From JAJXZJ01 sp050012855 (GTDB lineage Bacteria; Verrucomicrobiota; Verrucomicrobiia; Limisphaerales; J093), in contig JBEKGJ010000020.1 in NCBI GenBank assembly GCA_050012855.1, positions 11,710 to 75,709 of the forward strand: DNA of 64,000 nt, in the 5' to 3' direction. Below the pieces are notes generated by a model. That model had not been told where the DNA came from, did not search any database, and saw only the letters and a program-made list of their open reading frames with translations. This document shows, piece by piece, positions 50,125-60,000 of this stretch. Both the position numbers and the translations under genes were made by a program. Every line of letters begins with the position of its first letter. Position 1 is the stretch's first letter.

Positions 50125-52827
50125 TTGATCGTGAAATCGTTGAACCAAGACCAATCGAAAACCGGAGTTTCAACGTCCTCCGCCGCGGGGCCAGCGTGGT
50201 TCGAGGCGCACCAGGAACTGCTGGCGGCGGCGCTGGCGGGCCTGCCGGCCGACCGCTCACAGCGGTTTTTGACCGACCTGCTTGACCGGTTGCGGTCAGC
50301 CGGCATTGCGGCGCCGCAGACGATCAGCACGCCTTACGTCAACACCATCCCGCCGGAGAAGCAACCGCCGTTGCCGGGCGATCGCGAGATGGAACGGCGG
50401 CTGAAGAGCTACATCCGGTGGAACGCCATGGCGATGGTGGTCAACGCCAACCGCCTCCACAGCGGCCTGGGCGGCCACATTTCCACGTTCGCCTCGAGCG
50501 CGACACTCTACGAGGTTGGTTTCAACCATTTCTTCCGCGGCGCGGGCAAAGGCCACCCGGCGGACCTGGTGTATTTCCAGGGGCACGCCTCGCCGGGCAT
50601 TTATGCGCGGGCGTTCCTCGAACGGCGGTTGGACGAGCATCATCTCCAACATTTCCGGCAGGAACTCGCCGAGGGCGGTGGCCTGTCCTCCTATCCGCAT
50701 CCGTATTTGATGCCGCACTTCTGGCAGTTCCCCACCGTGTCCATGGGGCTGGGACCGATCCTGTCCATCTACCAGGCGCGATTCAATCGCTACCTCAAGG
50801 CGCGGGGAATTCTCAAGGACCCGGAGCCCAGGGTCTGGTGTTTCGTCGGCGACGGCGAGAGCGACGAGCCGGAGACGCTCGGCGCGCTGACCCTGGCGTC
50901 ACGGGAAAATCTCGACAACTTGGTCTGGGTGGTGAACTGCAACCTGCAGCGGCTCGACGGGCCGGTGCGCGGCAATGGCAAGATCATCCAGGAACTCGAA
51001 GCCGCCTTCCGCGGCGCCGGGTGGAACGTCGTCAAGGTGGTCTGGGGTTCCGATTGGGATCCGCTCCTGGCGGCGGACACGGATGGGTTGCTGGCGAAAC
51101 GCATGGACGAGGCCGTGGACGGCGATTACCAGAAGTACTCGGTCGAGCCCGGCAGCTACACGCGGAAGCACTTTTTCGGGAAATACCCGGAACTGCTCGA
51201 ACGGGTGAACCATCTGAGCGACGAGCAGATTCGCCGGCTGGCCCGGGGTGGTCACGACCCGGTAAAGGTGTACGCGGCGTTCAAGGCGGCGGTGGAGCAC
51301 AAGGGCGCGCCCACGGTGATCCTGGCGAAAACCATCAAGGGCTATGGCCTCGGCGAGGCGGGCGAGGGCCGCAACATTTCGCACCAGCAGAAAAAGATGA
51401 ACGAAAAGGAACTCCGCGAGTTCCGCACGCGCTTCGGGGTTCCCATCAGTGATGACGAGGTCGCCGAGACGCCGTTCTACCGGCCGCCGGCCGACAGCCC
51501 GGAAACGATTTATTTGCAGGAGCGGCGGAAGGAATTGGGGGGGAACCTCCCTGAGCGGCGCGTGACCGCCCCGCCGTTGGACGTGCCGAAAAGCGATTTC
51601 TACGCCGAGCTTTACAAGGGCTCCGGCAAGCAGGCGGTTTCGACGACCATGGCCTTCGTGCGGCTGTTGAGTGTCTTGCTGCGCCACAAGGGCGTGGGCC
51701 GCCATCTGGTGCCGATCATTCCCGACGAGGCGCGTACGTTCGGCCTCGACGCGCTTTTCCGCGAGATCGGCATCTACGCCCACAAGGGCCAGCTTTACGA
51801 GCCGGTGGACCGGCAGTCGCTGCTGTTCTACAACGAAACGCGCGAGGGCCAAATCCTCGAGGAAGGCATCACCGAGGCCGGTTCGATGGCGTCGTTCATC
51901 GCCGCCGGCACGGCGTACGCCACGCACGGGGTTAACATGATCCCGTTTTACATTTACTATTCGATGTTTGGCTTCCAGCGCATCGGCGATCTGATGTGGC
52001 TGGCGGGCGACATCAAGGCCAAGGGGTTCCTCCTGGGCGCCACGTCGGGCCGCACCACGCTCAATGGCGAAGGTCTGCAACACCAGGACGGCCAGAGCCT
52101 CCTGTTCGCGAGCGCGCTTCCGACGTTGCTTGCCTATGACCCGGCGTTCGCCTACGAGATCGCCGTGATCGTCGCCGACGGCCTCAAGCGGATGTATCAG
52201 GACGGCGAAGAGCTGTTTTACTATCTCACGTTGTACAACGAGAACATGGTGATGCCGCCGATGCCGGAAGGTGTGGAAGACGGCATCCTCAAGGGCCTCT
52301 ACCGGTTCAAGGCAGGCGTCGGCGGTCGCAAACTCAAGGCGCATCTGCTCGCCAGCGGCCCGATCATCGTCGAGGCGCTGCGCGCCCAAACGATCCTGGC
52401 CGAACGCTACGGCGTCTCCGCGGACGTGTGGAGCGGGACCAACTATAAGCTGCTGCGCAACGAGGCCCTGCGCACCCGGCACTGGAACATGCTGCACCCG
52501 ACGGCGCCGCCGCGCAAACCGTACGTGCAGACGCTGCTCGAAAAGGAGCCGGGCGTCTTTGTGGCGGTTTCGGACAACGTGAAGGCGGTGCCCGACCAAA
52601 TTGCGCCCTGGGTGCCCGGCGGCCTGGTGACGCTGGGCACCGACGGCTTCGGCCGGAGCGACACCCGCCCGGCGCTGCGGCGGTTCTTCGAGGTGGATGC
52701 GGAAATGACCGTGGTGGCGACGTTGCATGCGCTCGCCGAGCGCGGCCAGGTGGGTCGGCAGTTGGTGGCCCGCGCGATCAAGGACCTTGACGTCAACCCG
52801 GAGAAAGCGCATCCCCAGATCATTTAG
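50125..52827 (+). CDS. aceE: Pyruvate dehydrogenase E1 component, homodimeric type
   Basis: 900 residues. Thiamine-diphosphate enzyme that decarboxylates pyruvate and passes the acetyl group to the E2 lipoyl arm. The N-terminus includes NTIPPEKQPPLPGDREMERR and RWNAMAMVVNANR. The TPP/Mg motif starts at G242-D243-G244 (VGDGESDEPETLGALTLASR) and ends at NCNLQRLDGPVRGN. Later motifs include EGRNISHQQKKMN, GITEAGSMASFIAAGTAYATHG, TSGRTTLNGEGLQHQDG and DGFGRSDTRPALRRFFEVD. The start codon is uncertain: TTG at 50125 or GTG at 50131. First gene of the operon. Confidence 0.96.
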   Translation: MIVKSLNQDQSKTGVSTSSAAGPAWFEAHQELLAAALAGLPADRSQRFLTDLLDRLRSAGIAAPQTISTPYVNTIPPEKQPPLPGDREMERRLKSYIRWNAMAMVVNANRLHSGLGGHISTFASSATLYEVGFNHFFRGAGKGHPADLVYFQGHASPGIYARAFLERRLDEHHLQHFRQELAEGGGLSSYPHPYLMPHFWQFPTVSMGLGPILSIYQARFNRYLKARGILKDPEPRVWCFVGDGESDEPETLGALTLASRENLDNLVWVVNCNLQRLDGPVRGNGKIIQELEAAFRGAGWNVVKVVWGSDWDPLLAADTDGLLAKRMDEAVDGDYQKYSVEPGSYTRKHFFGKYPELLERVNHLSDEQIRRLARGGHDPVKVYAAFKAAVEHKGAPTVILAKTIKGYGLGEAGEGRNISHQQKKMNEKELREFRTRFGVPISDDEVAETPFYRPPADSPETIYLQERRKELGGNLPERRVTAPPLDVPKSDFYAELYKGSGKQAVSTTMAFVRLLSVLLRHKGVGRHLVPIIPDEARTFGLDALFREIGIYAHKGQLYEPVDRQSLLFYNETREGQILEEGITEAGSMASFIAAGTAYATHGVNMIPFYIYYSMFGFQRIGDLMWLAGDIKAKGFLLGATSGRTTLNGEGLQHQDGQSLLFASALPTLLAYDPAFAYEIAVIVADGLKRMYQDGEELFYYLTLYNENMVMPPMPEGVEDGILKGLYRFKAGVGGRKLKAHLLASGPIIVEALRAQTILAERYGVSADVWSGTNYKLLRNEALRTRHWNMLHPTAPPRKPYVQTLLEKEPGVFVAVSDNVKAVPDQIAPWVPGGLVTLGTDGFGRSDTRPALRRFFEVDAEMTVVATLHALAERGQVGRQLVARAIKDLDVNPEKAHPQII

Positions 52828-52850
52828 CCGTCGGTGGTCATTCAAACCTT

Positions 52851-54122
52851 ATGGACGTTAAACTCCCCAAACTCGGAGAAGGCGCAGATGCGGGCGTCGT
52901 GGTCAGCATCTTCGTCAAGGACGGCGATGTGATCGCCAAGGATCAGCCGATCCTCGAACTCGAAAGCGAGAAAGCGGTGGCGTCGGTTCCGTCGCCCGCC
53001 GCCGGCACGGTGACCCAGATCCATGTCAAGCCCGGCGACAAAGTGAGCGTGGGACAGCGGTTGCTCACCCTCGGCGAGGGCGCCGGTGCGGCAGCCACTC
53101 CGCAGCCCGAAGCGCCGGCGCCCGTGGCGGCGCCCAGCCCGACACCGGCGCCAGCGAGCGAACCCGCCCCCGTTCCTGCGGTCGAGGAAGCCCCGGTCGC
53201 CGGCCCGCCCGCGGCGGCGCCGTCGGTGCGCCTGATTGCGAAGGAGCTCGGCATTGATCTCACGCGAATTCGCGGCAGTCAGCGGGGCGGTCGCATTGTC
53301 ATGGCCGATCTGCGTGCCTACATCGAACGGTTGCAGCAACTGGCCGCGCGCGCCACGGCGACGGCGGCGGCGCCCCTGGCGGGCAAGCCGGCGAAGGAAC
53401 CGGTGGATTTCTCCAAGTGGGGGCCGGTTACCGTGAAGCCGCTCTCACCGCTGCGACAGGTCATTGCGCGGCGCATGTCCGAGAGTTGGGCCGCCGTGCC
53501 GCGCGTGACGCAATTCGACGACGCCGATGTCACGCGGTTGCTCGACCTGCGCAAGCAGCACATGGCCGCCTACGAGGCGAAAGGCGTGCGTCTGACGCTT
53601 ACCGGTTTCGTGGTCAAGGCGCTGGTGGGTGTGCTGCAAAAACATCCCACGTTCAACGCGAGCCTCGACCACACCGAGGAAAACCTGGTGCTGAAATCCT
53701 ACTTTCACATCGGCATTGCCGTGGACACCGAGGCCGGGTTGATGGTTCCGGTGATCCGCGACGCGGACAAGAAGAGCCTGGTCGAGCTGTCGCGGGAGCT
53801 CGAGGACCTGGCGCGGAAGGCGCGCGAACGGAAGGTGTCGGCGGACGATCTGAAGGGCGGCACGTTCACGATCACAAACCAGGGGGGGATCGGCGGCGCG
53901 CATTTCACGCCGGTGGTCAACCTGCCCGAGGTGGCGATCCTCGGCCTTGGCCGCGGCGCGGTGAAGCCGGTCTGGCGCGACGGGAAGTTCGAGCCGCGCA
54001 CACTGCTGCCGCTAGGGCTGTCGTACGATCACCGCGTGATTGACGGCGGCAGCGCGGCACGGTTCATCGTGGATCTCGTACAGGCGATCGAACAGTTTGA
54101 CGACTCGCTGGCGCGGATTTGA
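52851..54122 (+). CDS. aceF: Dihydrolipoamide acetyltransferase (PDH E2)
   Basis: 423 residues. A single N-terminal lipoyl domain carries K41 (ELESEKAVASV), followed by a long Pro/Ala linker and the E3-binding domain (APSVRLIAKELGIDLTRIRGSQRGGRI). The C-terminal catalytic domain ends with the active-site set H394-R-V-I-D398-G-G. Core of the complex, 23 bases after aceE. A single lipoyl domain is fewer than the three in E. coli. It is followed by lpd after 29 bases. Confidence 0.96.
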   Translation: MDVKLPKLGEGADAGVVVSIFVKDGDVIAKDQPILELESEKAVASVPSPAAGTVTQIHVKPGDKVSVGQRLLTLGEGAGAAATPQPEAPAPVAAPSPTPAPASEPAPVPAVEEAPVAGPPAAAPSVRLIAKELGIDLTRIRGSQRGGRIVMADLRAYIERLQQLAARATATAAAPLAGKPAKEPVDFSKWGPVTVKPLSPLRQVIARRMSESWAAVPRVTQFDDADVTRLLDLRKQHMAAYEAKGVRLTLTGFVVKALVGVLQKHPTFNASLDHTEENLVLKSYFHIGIAVDTEAGLMVPVIRDADKKSLVELSRELEDLARKARERKVSADDLKGGTFTITNQGGIGGAHFTPVVNLPEVAILGLGRGAVKPVWRDGKFEPRTLLPLGLSYDHRVIDGGSAARFIVDLVQAIEQFDDSLARI

Positions 54123-54151
54123 CGGTTGCGCTGGTTGAGCCCTGTTTTTTT

Positions 54152-55570
54152 ATGGAACCGATTAAGACTGAAATCGTCGTGGTTGGCGCCGGGCCGGGCG
54201 GATATGCGGCGGCGTTTTACGCCGCGGATTGCGGCAAACAGGTCATTCTTGTCGAGCGCGAGCCACGCCTCGGCGGCGTCTGCCTGAACCGCGGCTGCAT
54301 CCCCTCGAAGGCCCTCCTTCATGCGGCCGAGACCATCAACCTGACCCGGGACGCATCGCACATGGGTCTGACCTTCGCGCCGCCGCAGGTGGACCTGAAC
54401 AAGCTGCGGGTGTGGAAGGAATCCATCCTCGAGCGGCTCGGTAGCGGCGTGGCCCAGCTTGCCCAAAAGCGCCATGTGCGCGTGCTGGCGGGGCGGGGTT
54501 ATTTCGAAGACTCGAACACGCTGCGGGTTGAGACGCCGGAGGGGCAGCAGTTTGTGCAGTTTCAGCACGCCATCGTTGCCACGGGTTCGCAGCCGGCGAT
54601 GCCGAAGACCTTCGATCTCGGGAATCCGCGGATCATGACGTCCACCGAGGCCCTGGAAGTCGAAGAAGTGCCGCGGAAGCTGCTGGTCATCGGCGGCGGT
54701 TACATCGGCATGGAACTGGGGACCGTGTATGCCGCGCTCGGCAGCGAAGTCGTGGTGGTCGAGGCGCTGGACGCCATTCTGACCGGAGCGGACCCGGACC
54801 TGGCCCGGCCCATCGCCGCGCGCGCCCGGAAGAATTTCAAGGAAATCCGTGTAAAGGCAAAAGTCCTTGCGATGGCCACCAAGGGTCACCAGATCAAGGT
54901 GGACATCGAATACGAGGGGCAGAAACTGGAAGAACTTTATGACCGTGTGCTGGTCGCCGTCGGCCGCGTGCCCACCGGCACGGACCTCGGCCTCGAAAAC
55001 ACGAAAGTGACCCGGGATGAAAAGGGATTCATCGTGGTGGACGAATATCAGCGGACGCAGGATCCGGCGATTTTTGCGATCGGCGACATCGCGGGCGGTG
55101 TCTTGCTGGCCCACAAGGCCACGCGCGAGGGGCGCATCGCGGTGGAAGCCATCCTGGGCCGGGAGGACAGCCTGCCGGACTTCATCATTCCGGCGGTGGT
55201 CTTCACCGATCCGGAACTCGCCTGGTGTGGCTTGACGGAGGCGGAGGCGCGGCAGAAGGAAATCCCGGTTGAAGTGGCCAAGTTCCCCTGGGCGGCATCC
55301 GGCCGGGCGCTCACCTTCGACCGGCCTGACGGCATGACAAAACTGATCATTGATCCGGCGACGGAGCGCGTGCTGGGCGTCGGGATCGTCGGGCACGGGG
55401 CGGGCGAACTGATCGCGGAGGGGGTGGTGGCGATGGAGATGGGGGCGACCGCCCGGGACCTCGCCCTGGCGGTACATCCGCATCCGACGTTGTCCGAAAC
55501 GATCATGGAGTGTGCGGAGGTGTTTTACGGCCACTCCACGCACACCATTGCCCGCAAGCGGGCGGAGTGA
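54152..55570 (+). CDS. lpdA: Dihydrolipoamide dehydrogenase (PDH E3)
   Basis: 472 residues from the ATG at 54152; an alternative TTG at 54119 overlaps the aceF stop. FAD motif GAGPGGYAAAFYAADCG, redox disulfide C44/C49 in GGVCLNRGCIPSK, NAD-binding IGGGYIGMELGTVYAALG, AIGDIAGGVLLAHKA, and the interface HPHPTLSE with the catalytic histidine are all there. It re-oxidises the lipoyl groups, reducing NAD. The same protein may serve other 2-oxoacid dehydrogenases. Confidence 0.97.
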   Translation: MEPIKTEIVVVGAGPGGYAAAFYAADCGKQVILVEREPRLGGVCLNRGCIPSKALLHAAETINLTRDASHMGLTFAPPQVDLNKLRVWKESILERLGSGVAQLAQKRHVRVLAGRGYFEDSNTLRVETPEGQQFVQFQHAIVATGSQPAMPKTFDLGNPRIMTSTEALEVEEVPRKLLVIGGGYIGMELGTVYAALGSEVVVVEALDAILTGADPDLARPIAARARKNFKEIRVKAKVLAMATKGHQIKVDIEYEGQKLEELYDRVLVAVGRVPTGTDLGLENTKVTRDEKGFIVVDEYQRTQDPAIFAIGDIAGGVLLAHKATREGRIAVEAILGREDSLPDFIIPAVVFTDPELAWCGLTEAEARQKEIPVEVAKFPWAASGRALTFDRPDGMTKLIIDPATERVLGVGIVGHGAGELIAEGVVAMEMGATARDLALAVHPHPTLSETIMECAEVFYGHSTHTIARKRAE

Positions 55571-55616
55571 CCGGCGGCCAGGCCGGCCGGCGGTCGGCTG
55601 AACGCGAACGTCCGAC

Positions 55617-56918
55617 ATGATGAACCGCTATTTCAAGCCAATCTACCACGGCATCCTTGTGTTGTTGCTGGTGGTGCTGGTTTGGTCCATCTGGGCCAAC
55701 GCCCGGACCGCCGGGGGCGGGGAGGCCCCAACGGGCGAAGCCAGCCCGCCGGCGGCCTCCGGCCACGCCGGGAGCGTTGCGCTAATCCAGCAGGACCTCC
55801 TCACGTTCGGGTTGGACCACGTTGTCTGGTTGCGTCCGACCGTGCTGGGGCAGCCGCTTTGGAAGTACCTGGCTTCGCTGATCTACATCGTGCTCGCGTT
55901 TGGGGTGGCGAAGCTGCTCGACTGGTTGGTTTCGCACCAGCTCAAGCGCTGGGCGGCCCGCACCAAAACCACGCTCGACGATCTGCTGCTGGAACTGTTG
56001 CACGGGCCGATCAAGGTGGTGGCCTTCGTGCTCCTGCTCCACGCCGGCCTGCGTGCGTTTGAATGGGAGGGCTGGGCGGGCCTTTATGTCTCGAAGGCGT
56101 TGCAGGTGGTCGTCGCCTGCTCGCTGACCTACGTGCTGCTCAAGGCGGTGGACCTTGTCCTCGGCCTGTGGCGGCAGCGCGCTGCCAAAGGCGCCGACCT
56201 CGCCCTCGACGCGCACCTCTTCCCGGTGATTCGCAAGACGATCAAGGCCTTCGTGGTGCTCGCCGCCATCCTCCTGACCGCCGACAACCTGGACATCAAG
56301 ATCACCAGTCTGCTGGCGGGACTGTCGCTCGGCGGCCTGGCCCTCGGTCTCGCGGCCCAGGACAGCGTGGCCAACCTGTTCGGCGCCGTGGCGATCTTTC
56401 TCGACAAGCCGTTTCGGATCGGCGACCGCATCCGGCTCGACGCGGTGGATGGCACGGTCGAGGACATCGGCATGCGCAGCACGCAGGTACGCAGTCTCGA
56501 TGGGCACCTGGTCACCATCCCGAACAAGACCGTCGGGAACGCCACGATCATCAACGTCTCCCGCCGGCCGAACCTCAAGACCGAGATGAACATCGGCATC
56601 ACCTACGACACGCCGCCCGCCAAGGTGAAGCGCGCGAAGGCCATTCTCGAGGAAATCTACCGGAGCCACCCGCGCACGGCCGACGTCCAGGTCAGCTTCA
56701 CCAAGTTCGCCGATTCCGCCCTCAACCTGTACGTCGCCCATTATTGGAATGGCGAGGACTGGCCGGCCTACCTCGAAGGCATGAACGCCCTGAACCTGCA
56801 AATCCTCGAACGCTTCAACGCCGAGGACATCGGGTTCGCGTTCCCGACGCAGACGCTGCACCTCAAGGACGCCAGCGGAGCGCTCCGGCCCGTCCCCGAG
56901 CCGCCAGGCGCGGTTTGA
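55617..56918 (+). CDS. mscS: MscS family small-conductance mechanosensitive channel
   Basis: 433 residues. Five helices are predictable: one at the start (GILVLLLVVLVWSIW), then three in the middle, then the pore helix region ITSLLAGLSLGGLALGLAAQDSVANLFGAVAIFLD. The cytoplasmic beta domain has RIGDRIRLDAVDGTVEDIGMRSTQVR and VTIPNKTVGNATIINVSRRP, characteristic of MscS. Longer than E. coli MscS by about 150 residues at the N-terminus, as in several paralogues. It is on the same strand as the PDH operon, 46 bases downstream of lpd, but needs no functional connection. Confidence 0.93.
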   Translation: MMNRYFKPIYHGILVLLLVVLVWSIWANARTAGGGEAPTGEASPPAASGHAGSVALIQQDLLTFGLDHVVWLRPTVLGQPLWKYLASLIYIVLAFGVAKLLDWLVSHQLKRWAARTKTTLDDLLLELLHGPIKVVAFVLLLHAGLRAFEWEGWAGLYVSKALQVVVACSLTYVLLKAVDLVLGLWRQRAAKGADLALDAHLFPVIRKTIKAFVVLAAILLTADNLDIKITSLLAGLSLGGLALGLAAQDSVANLFGAVAIFLDKPFRIGDRIRLDAVDGTVEDIGMRSTQVRSLDGHLVTIPNKTVGNATIINVSRRPNLKTEMNIGITYDTPPAKVKRAKAILEEIYRSHPRTADVQVSFTKFADSALNLYVAHYWNGEDWPAYLEGMNALNLQILERFNAEDIGFAFPTQTLHLKDASGALRPVPEPPGAV

Positions 56919-57004
56919 ACCTGGCCTTGCGCAGTTGAATTTGTCCTCTGCATGGCCCATAAGAGGAGCCGATCCACGGACGGTTCCGCGGTCGAACCCT
57001 TGCG

Positions 57005-60000
57005 ATGTCGAACTTGCTGCTACAACCGGCGCCGGGCGAGCGCCTCGTTCGTTTCGTTGGTGACCGGTTGCGCTTCTGGCTCCGTGCCGGCCCGTCTGGT
57101 TGCCTGCCGCCGGGATGGCGGGCGTTCTTGCGCACCAACCTCGGCCGTGCGGCCGCCGCCCGGGCGGAGATCGTCGCTTCGGTGGAGAGCCAGCGCCCGC
57201 CGACGCTGGCGGCATGGCGCGATCTGCCGTTGGAATCGCACGGTGACGAGTGGGTCGCCGACCTCCCGCTGGCTGAAGTCGGCTGGTTCGAAGCGAAGGC
57301 CTACGCGGTGGACCCGCGTGGGTGGCAGCACTGGCCCGACGGCCCGAATGTTGGCGTCAACGTCCAGCCCGACTGGTGCCGCACCGCCAATACGATCTAC
57401 TGTGCCTGGCCTCGGTTGTTCGGGGCGACCAAGACCGAGGCCGTGACGGTGGACCCGGCCCGCGAGAAACGCCTGCTCCCGCTCGACGAACAGGGTTACG
57501 CCGTGATTCCGCCTTCGGGTAAACTGCGCGATCTCATTCGCGAGCTGCCGCACATTTTCGACGGGCTTGGCTGCCGCATCCTCCACCTGCTGCCCGTCAA
57601 TCCAACGCCGACGACCTACGCACGGTTCGGCCGGTTCGGAAGCCCGTATGCCGCCGGCGATCTGCTCGCGATTGATCCGGCCCTGGTCGAATTTGACCGG
57701 CGGACCACTGGCGTGGACCAGTTTCGGGAGCTGACCGGCGCGGTTCATGCCCGGGGCGGGCGTGTCCTGCTGGACATCGTCGCGAACCACACCGGTTGGG
57801 GTTCCACCCTGCAGGAGAACCATCCGGAATGGTTCCAACGTGGCGCGGACGGCACGTTCGCCAGCCCCGGCGCCTGGGGCGTCACTTGGGCCGACCTGGT
57901 GGAACTGGAGCACGGCAATCCCCAGTTGCGGCAGCGTCTCGCCGAGGTGTTGCTCGAATGGTGTCGCCGGGGCGTGGATGGCTTCCGGTGCGATGCGGGT
58001 TACCTGGTGCCGCTGCCCGTGTGGCAGTACCTCACCGCCCGGGTCCGCGAGGAATTCCCCGACACCGTGTTCCTCCTGGAGGGCCTGGGCGGCGCGTGGG
58101 AGGCAACGGCCGCGCTGCTGGGCGAAGGCGGCCTGCAATGGGCTTATTCCGAGCTTTTTCAAAACTACTCCGGTGCGCAGGTGGCCACGTACCTCGACCA
58201 CGCCCTGGTCCGGAGCCAGCGCGCCGGTCCGCTGATCCACTACAGCGAAACGCACGACAACGAACGCCTCGCCGCACGGGGTCGCGCCTGGTCGCAATTG
58301 CGGAACCGGCTTTGCGCGCTCACGAGCGTCAACGGCGGGTTCGGCTTCACCTGCGGCGTGGAATGGCTCGCGGCGGAGAGAATCAACGTCCATTCCTGCT
58401 CTGGGTTGAACTGGGGCAGCCGCAACAACCTGATCGCGGAACTGGCCCGGCTCAATCGCCTGCTCGCGGATCATCCGGCCTTCTTCGACGCCGCGCGGTT
58501 GACGCGCCTGAGTCCGGCCGGGGCGCCGGTGTACGCGCTGCTGCGGGTTTCCGCGGAAGGTCGTGATGCCGTGCTGGTGCTGGCAAACACGGATGTGGAG
58601 CAGTCGGGAGTATTCGTGTTGGAATCCGCGGCGCTGGCGGAGGGCGGCTGGAACGCGCCGCCGTCAGTGGACCTGCTCGGGCCGACGCCGCTGGCCTGGA
58701 AACCGGCGAAAACAGGCTTCCGACTCGTGCTCGACCCGGGCGCCGTGGTCTGTCTGGCAACGGCCGGTGAACCGCAGGGTTTGCACGGTGACGCCTATCG
58801 CGAGCGCCGGGCGGCCGAGGCGTTCGCCCTGGCGGCGCTACGACATCATTTGTCCGTGGAACAGATTGCTCCGGAAGTCCTGCCCGAACTTGGCCGGTGG
58901 GTGCGGAACGATACCGCCGCGTTTCTGGGCGCGGCGGCGCACCTGACCTCCGAACTGCCGGCGACCGGCCTGCTGGCAGCGCTGCGTTCGGCGGCCGGCG
59001 ATTTTCCCCGCGTCGTTGTCTGGCGCATCGTTGACCGCCGGCGCGTGGTGCCCGTGCCGCCGGGGCATTGGTTCCTGGTGGAAGACGATGGTTCGTTTCG
59101 GGCAACCTTGTTGGTGGAGGGTGCAGCCCGATCAACCCATGCCGCTTCGGTGCGGCTGGGCGACCATCATTTTGCCGCGTTCCCTCCACGGATGACCGGG
59201 GCGGACGCGCGGTTACAACTGGAGCGCTACGCGGCGAACGAACGTGAGCTGACGGCCCCGGTTCGTTATCTGGCGGCCGGACCGATGCCGGCCGGAACCC
59301 GGTCGTCGGCCCGTCCCGAAGTGGCGCTGCTCACCAATGGCATCGGGGGCATGGCCCGCCTGCGCGTGGACTTCGGCACCATCGCCTCGAAATACGATTG
59401 TCTGCTCGGCGCGAACCTTAATCCGCGCGTCCCCGTTGACCGGCACGTGTTCGCCAAGCGCGCGCGCGTCTGGGTCAACGCCGACGGTTTTCTGTCGCCG
59501 CTCGACGCCGACAACCTGGTGACCTTCGAGGCGGGACCGCCGGCCCGCTGGCGTTTTTTGGCGCACGGTGGCGATGGTCGGACGGCGGAGATCCATCTCA
59601 CCGCCTGGATGGTCGCCGGCCAGAACACCACCGTGCTGCGATTCTCGCGGCCGGCCGGGACGCCGTCCAGCGGTCGCGACCTGCCCCCGGCGGCCGATGT
59701 GCGCTTGACCGTGCGGGTGGACCTCGAGGACCGGAGTTTTCACTGGGAAACCCGTCGCAACGGCGGCGCCGAATTCCATTTTGATAGCCATGTCCGTACG
59801 CTGGACGCAGAGGGAGCTTCCGGTTCCGTTCGGACCTGCTCACGGACCATGAACCTGAAAGGCTGGTTGGCGGTTGGGTTTGGAGTTCCGCCTTCAGGCG
59901 GTCCGAGCCGCGTAAACGCGGAACTCCAAACTGCAGGTTCATGGGGAGAGAACGGGCCGACTGAGGTTCCGCAGGGTTTTGTCTTCTGTCCCGCGCCCGA

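Noticed and set aside
50899..52845. 648-codon open frame opposite aceE
   Set aside because: Antisense shadow of a complete, recognisable aceE.
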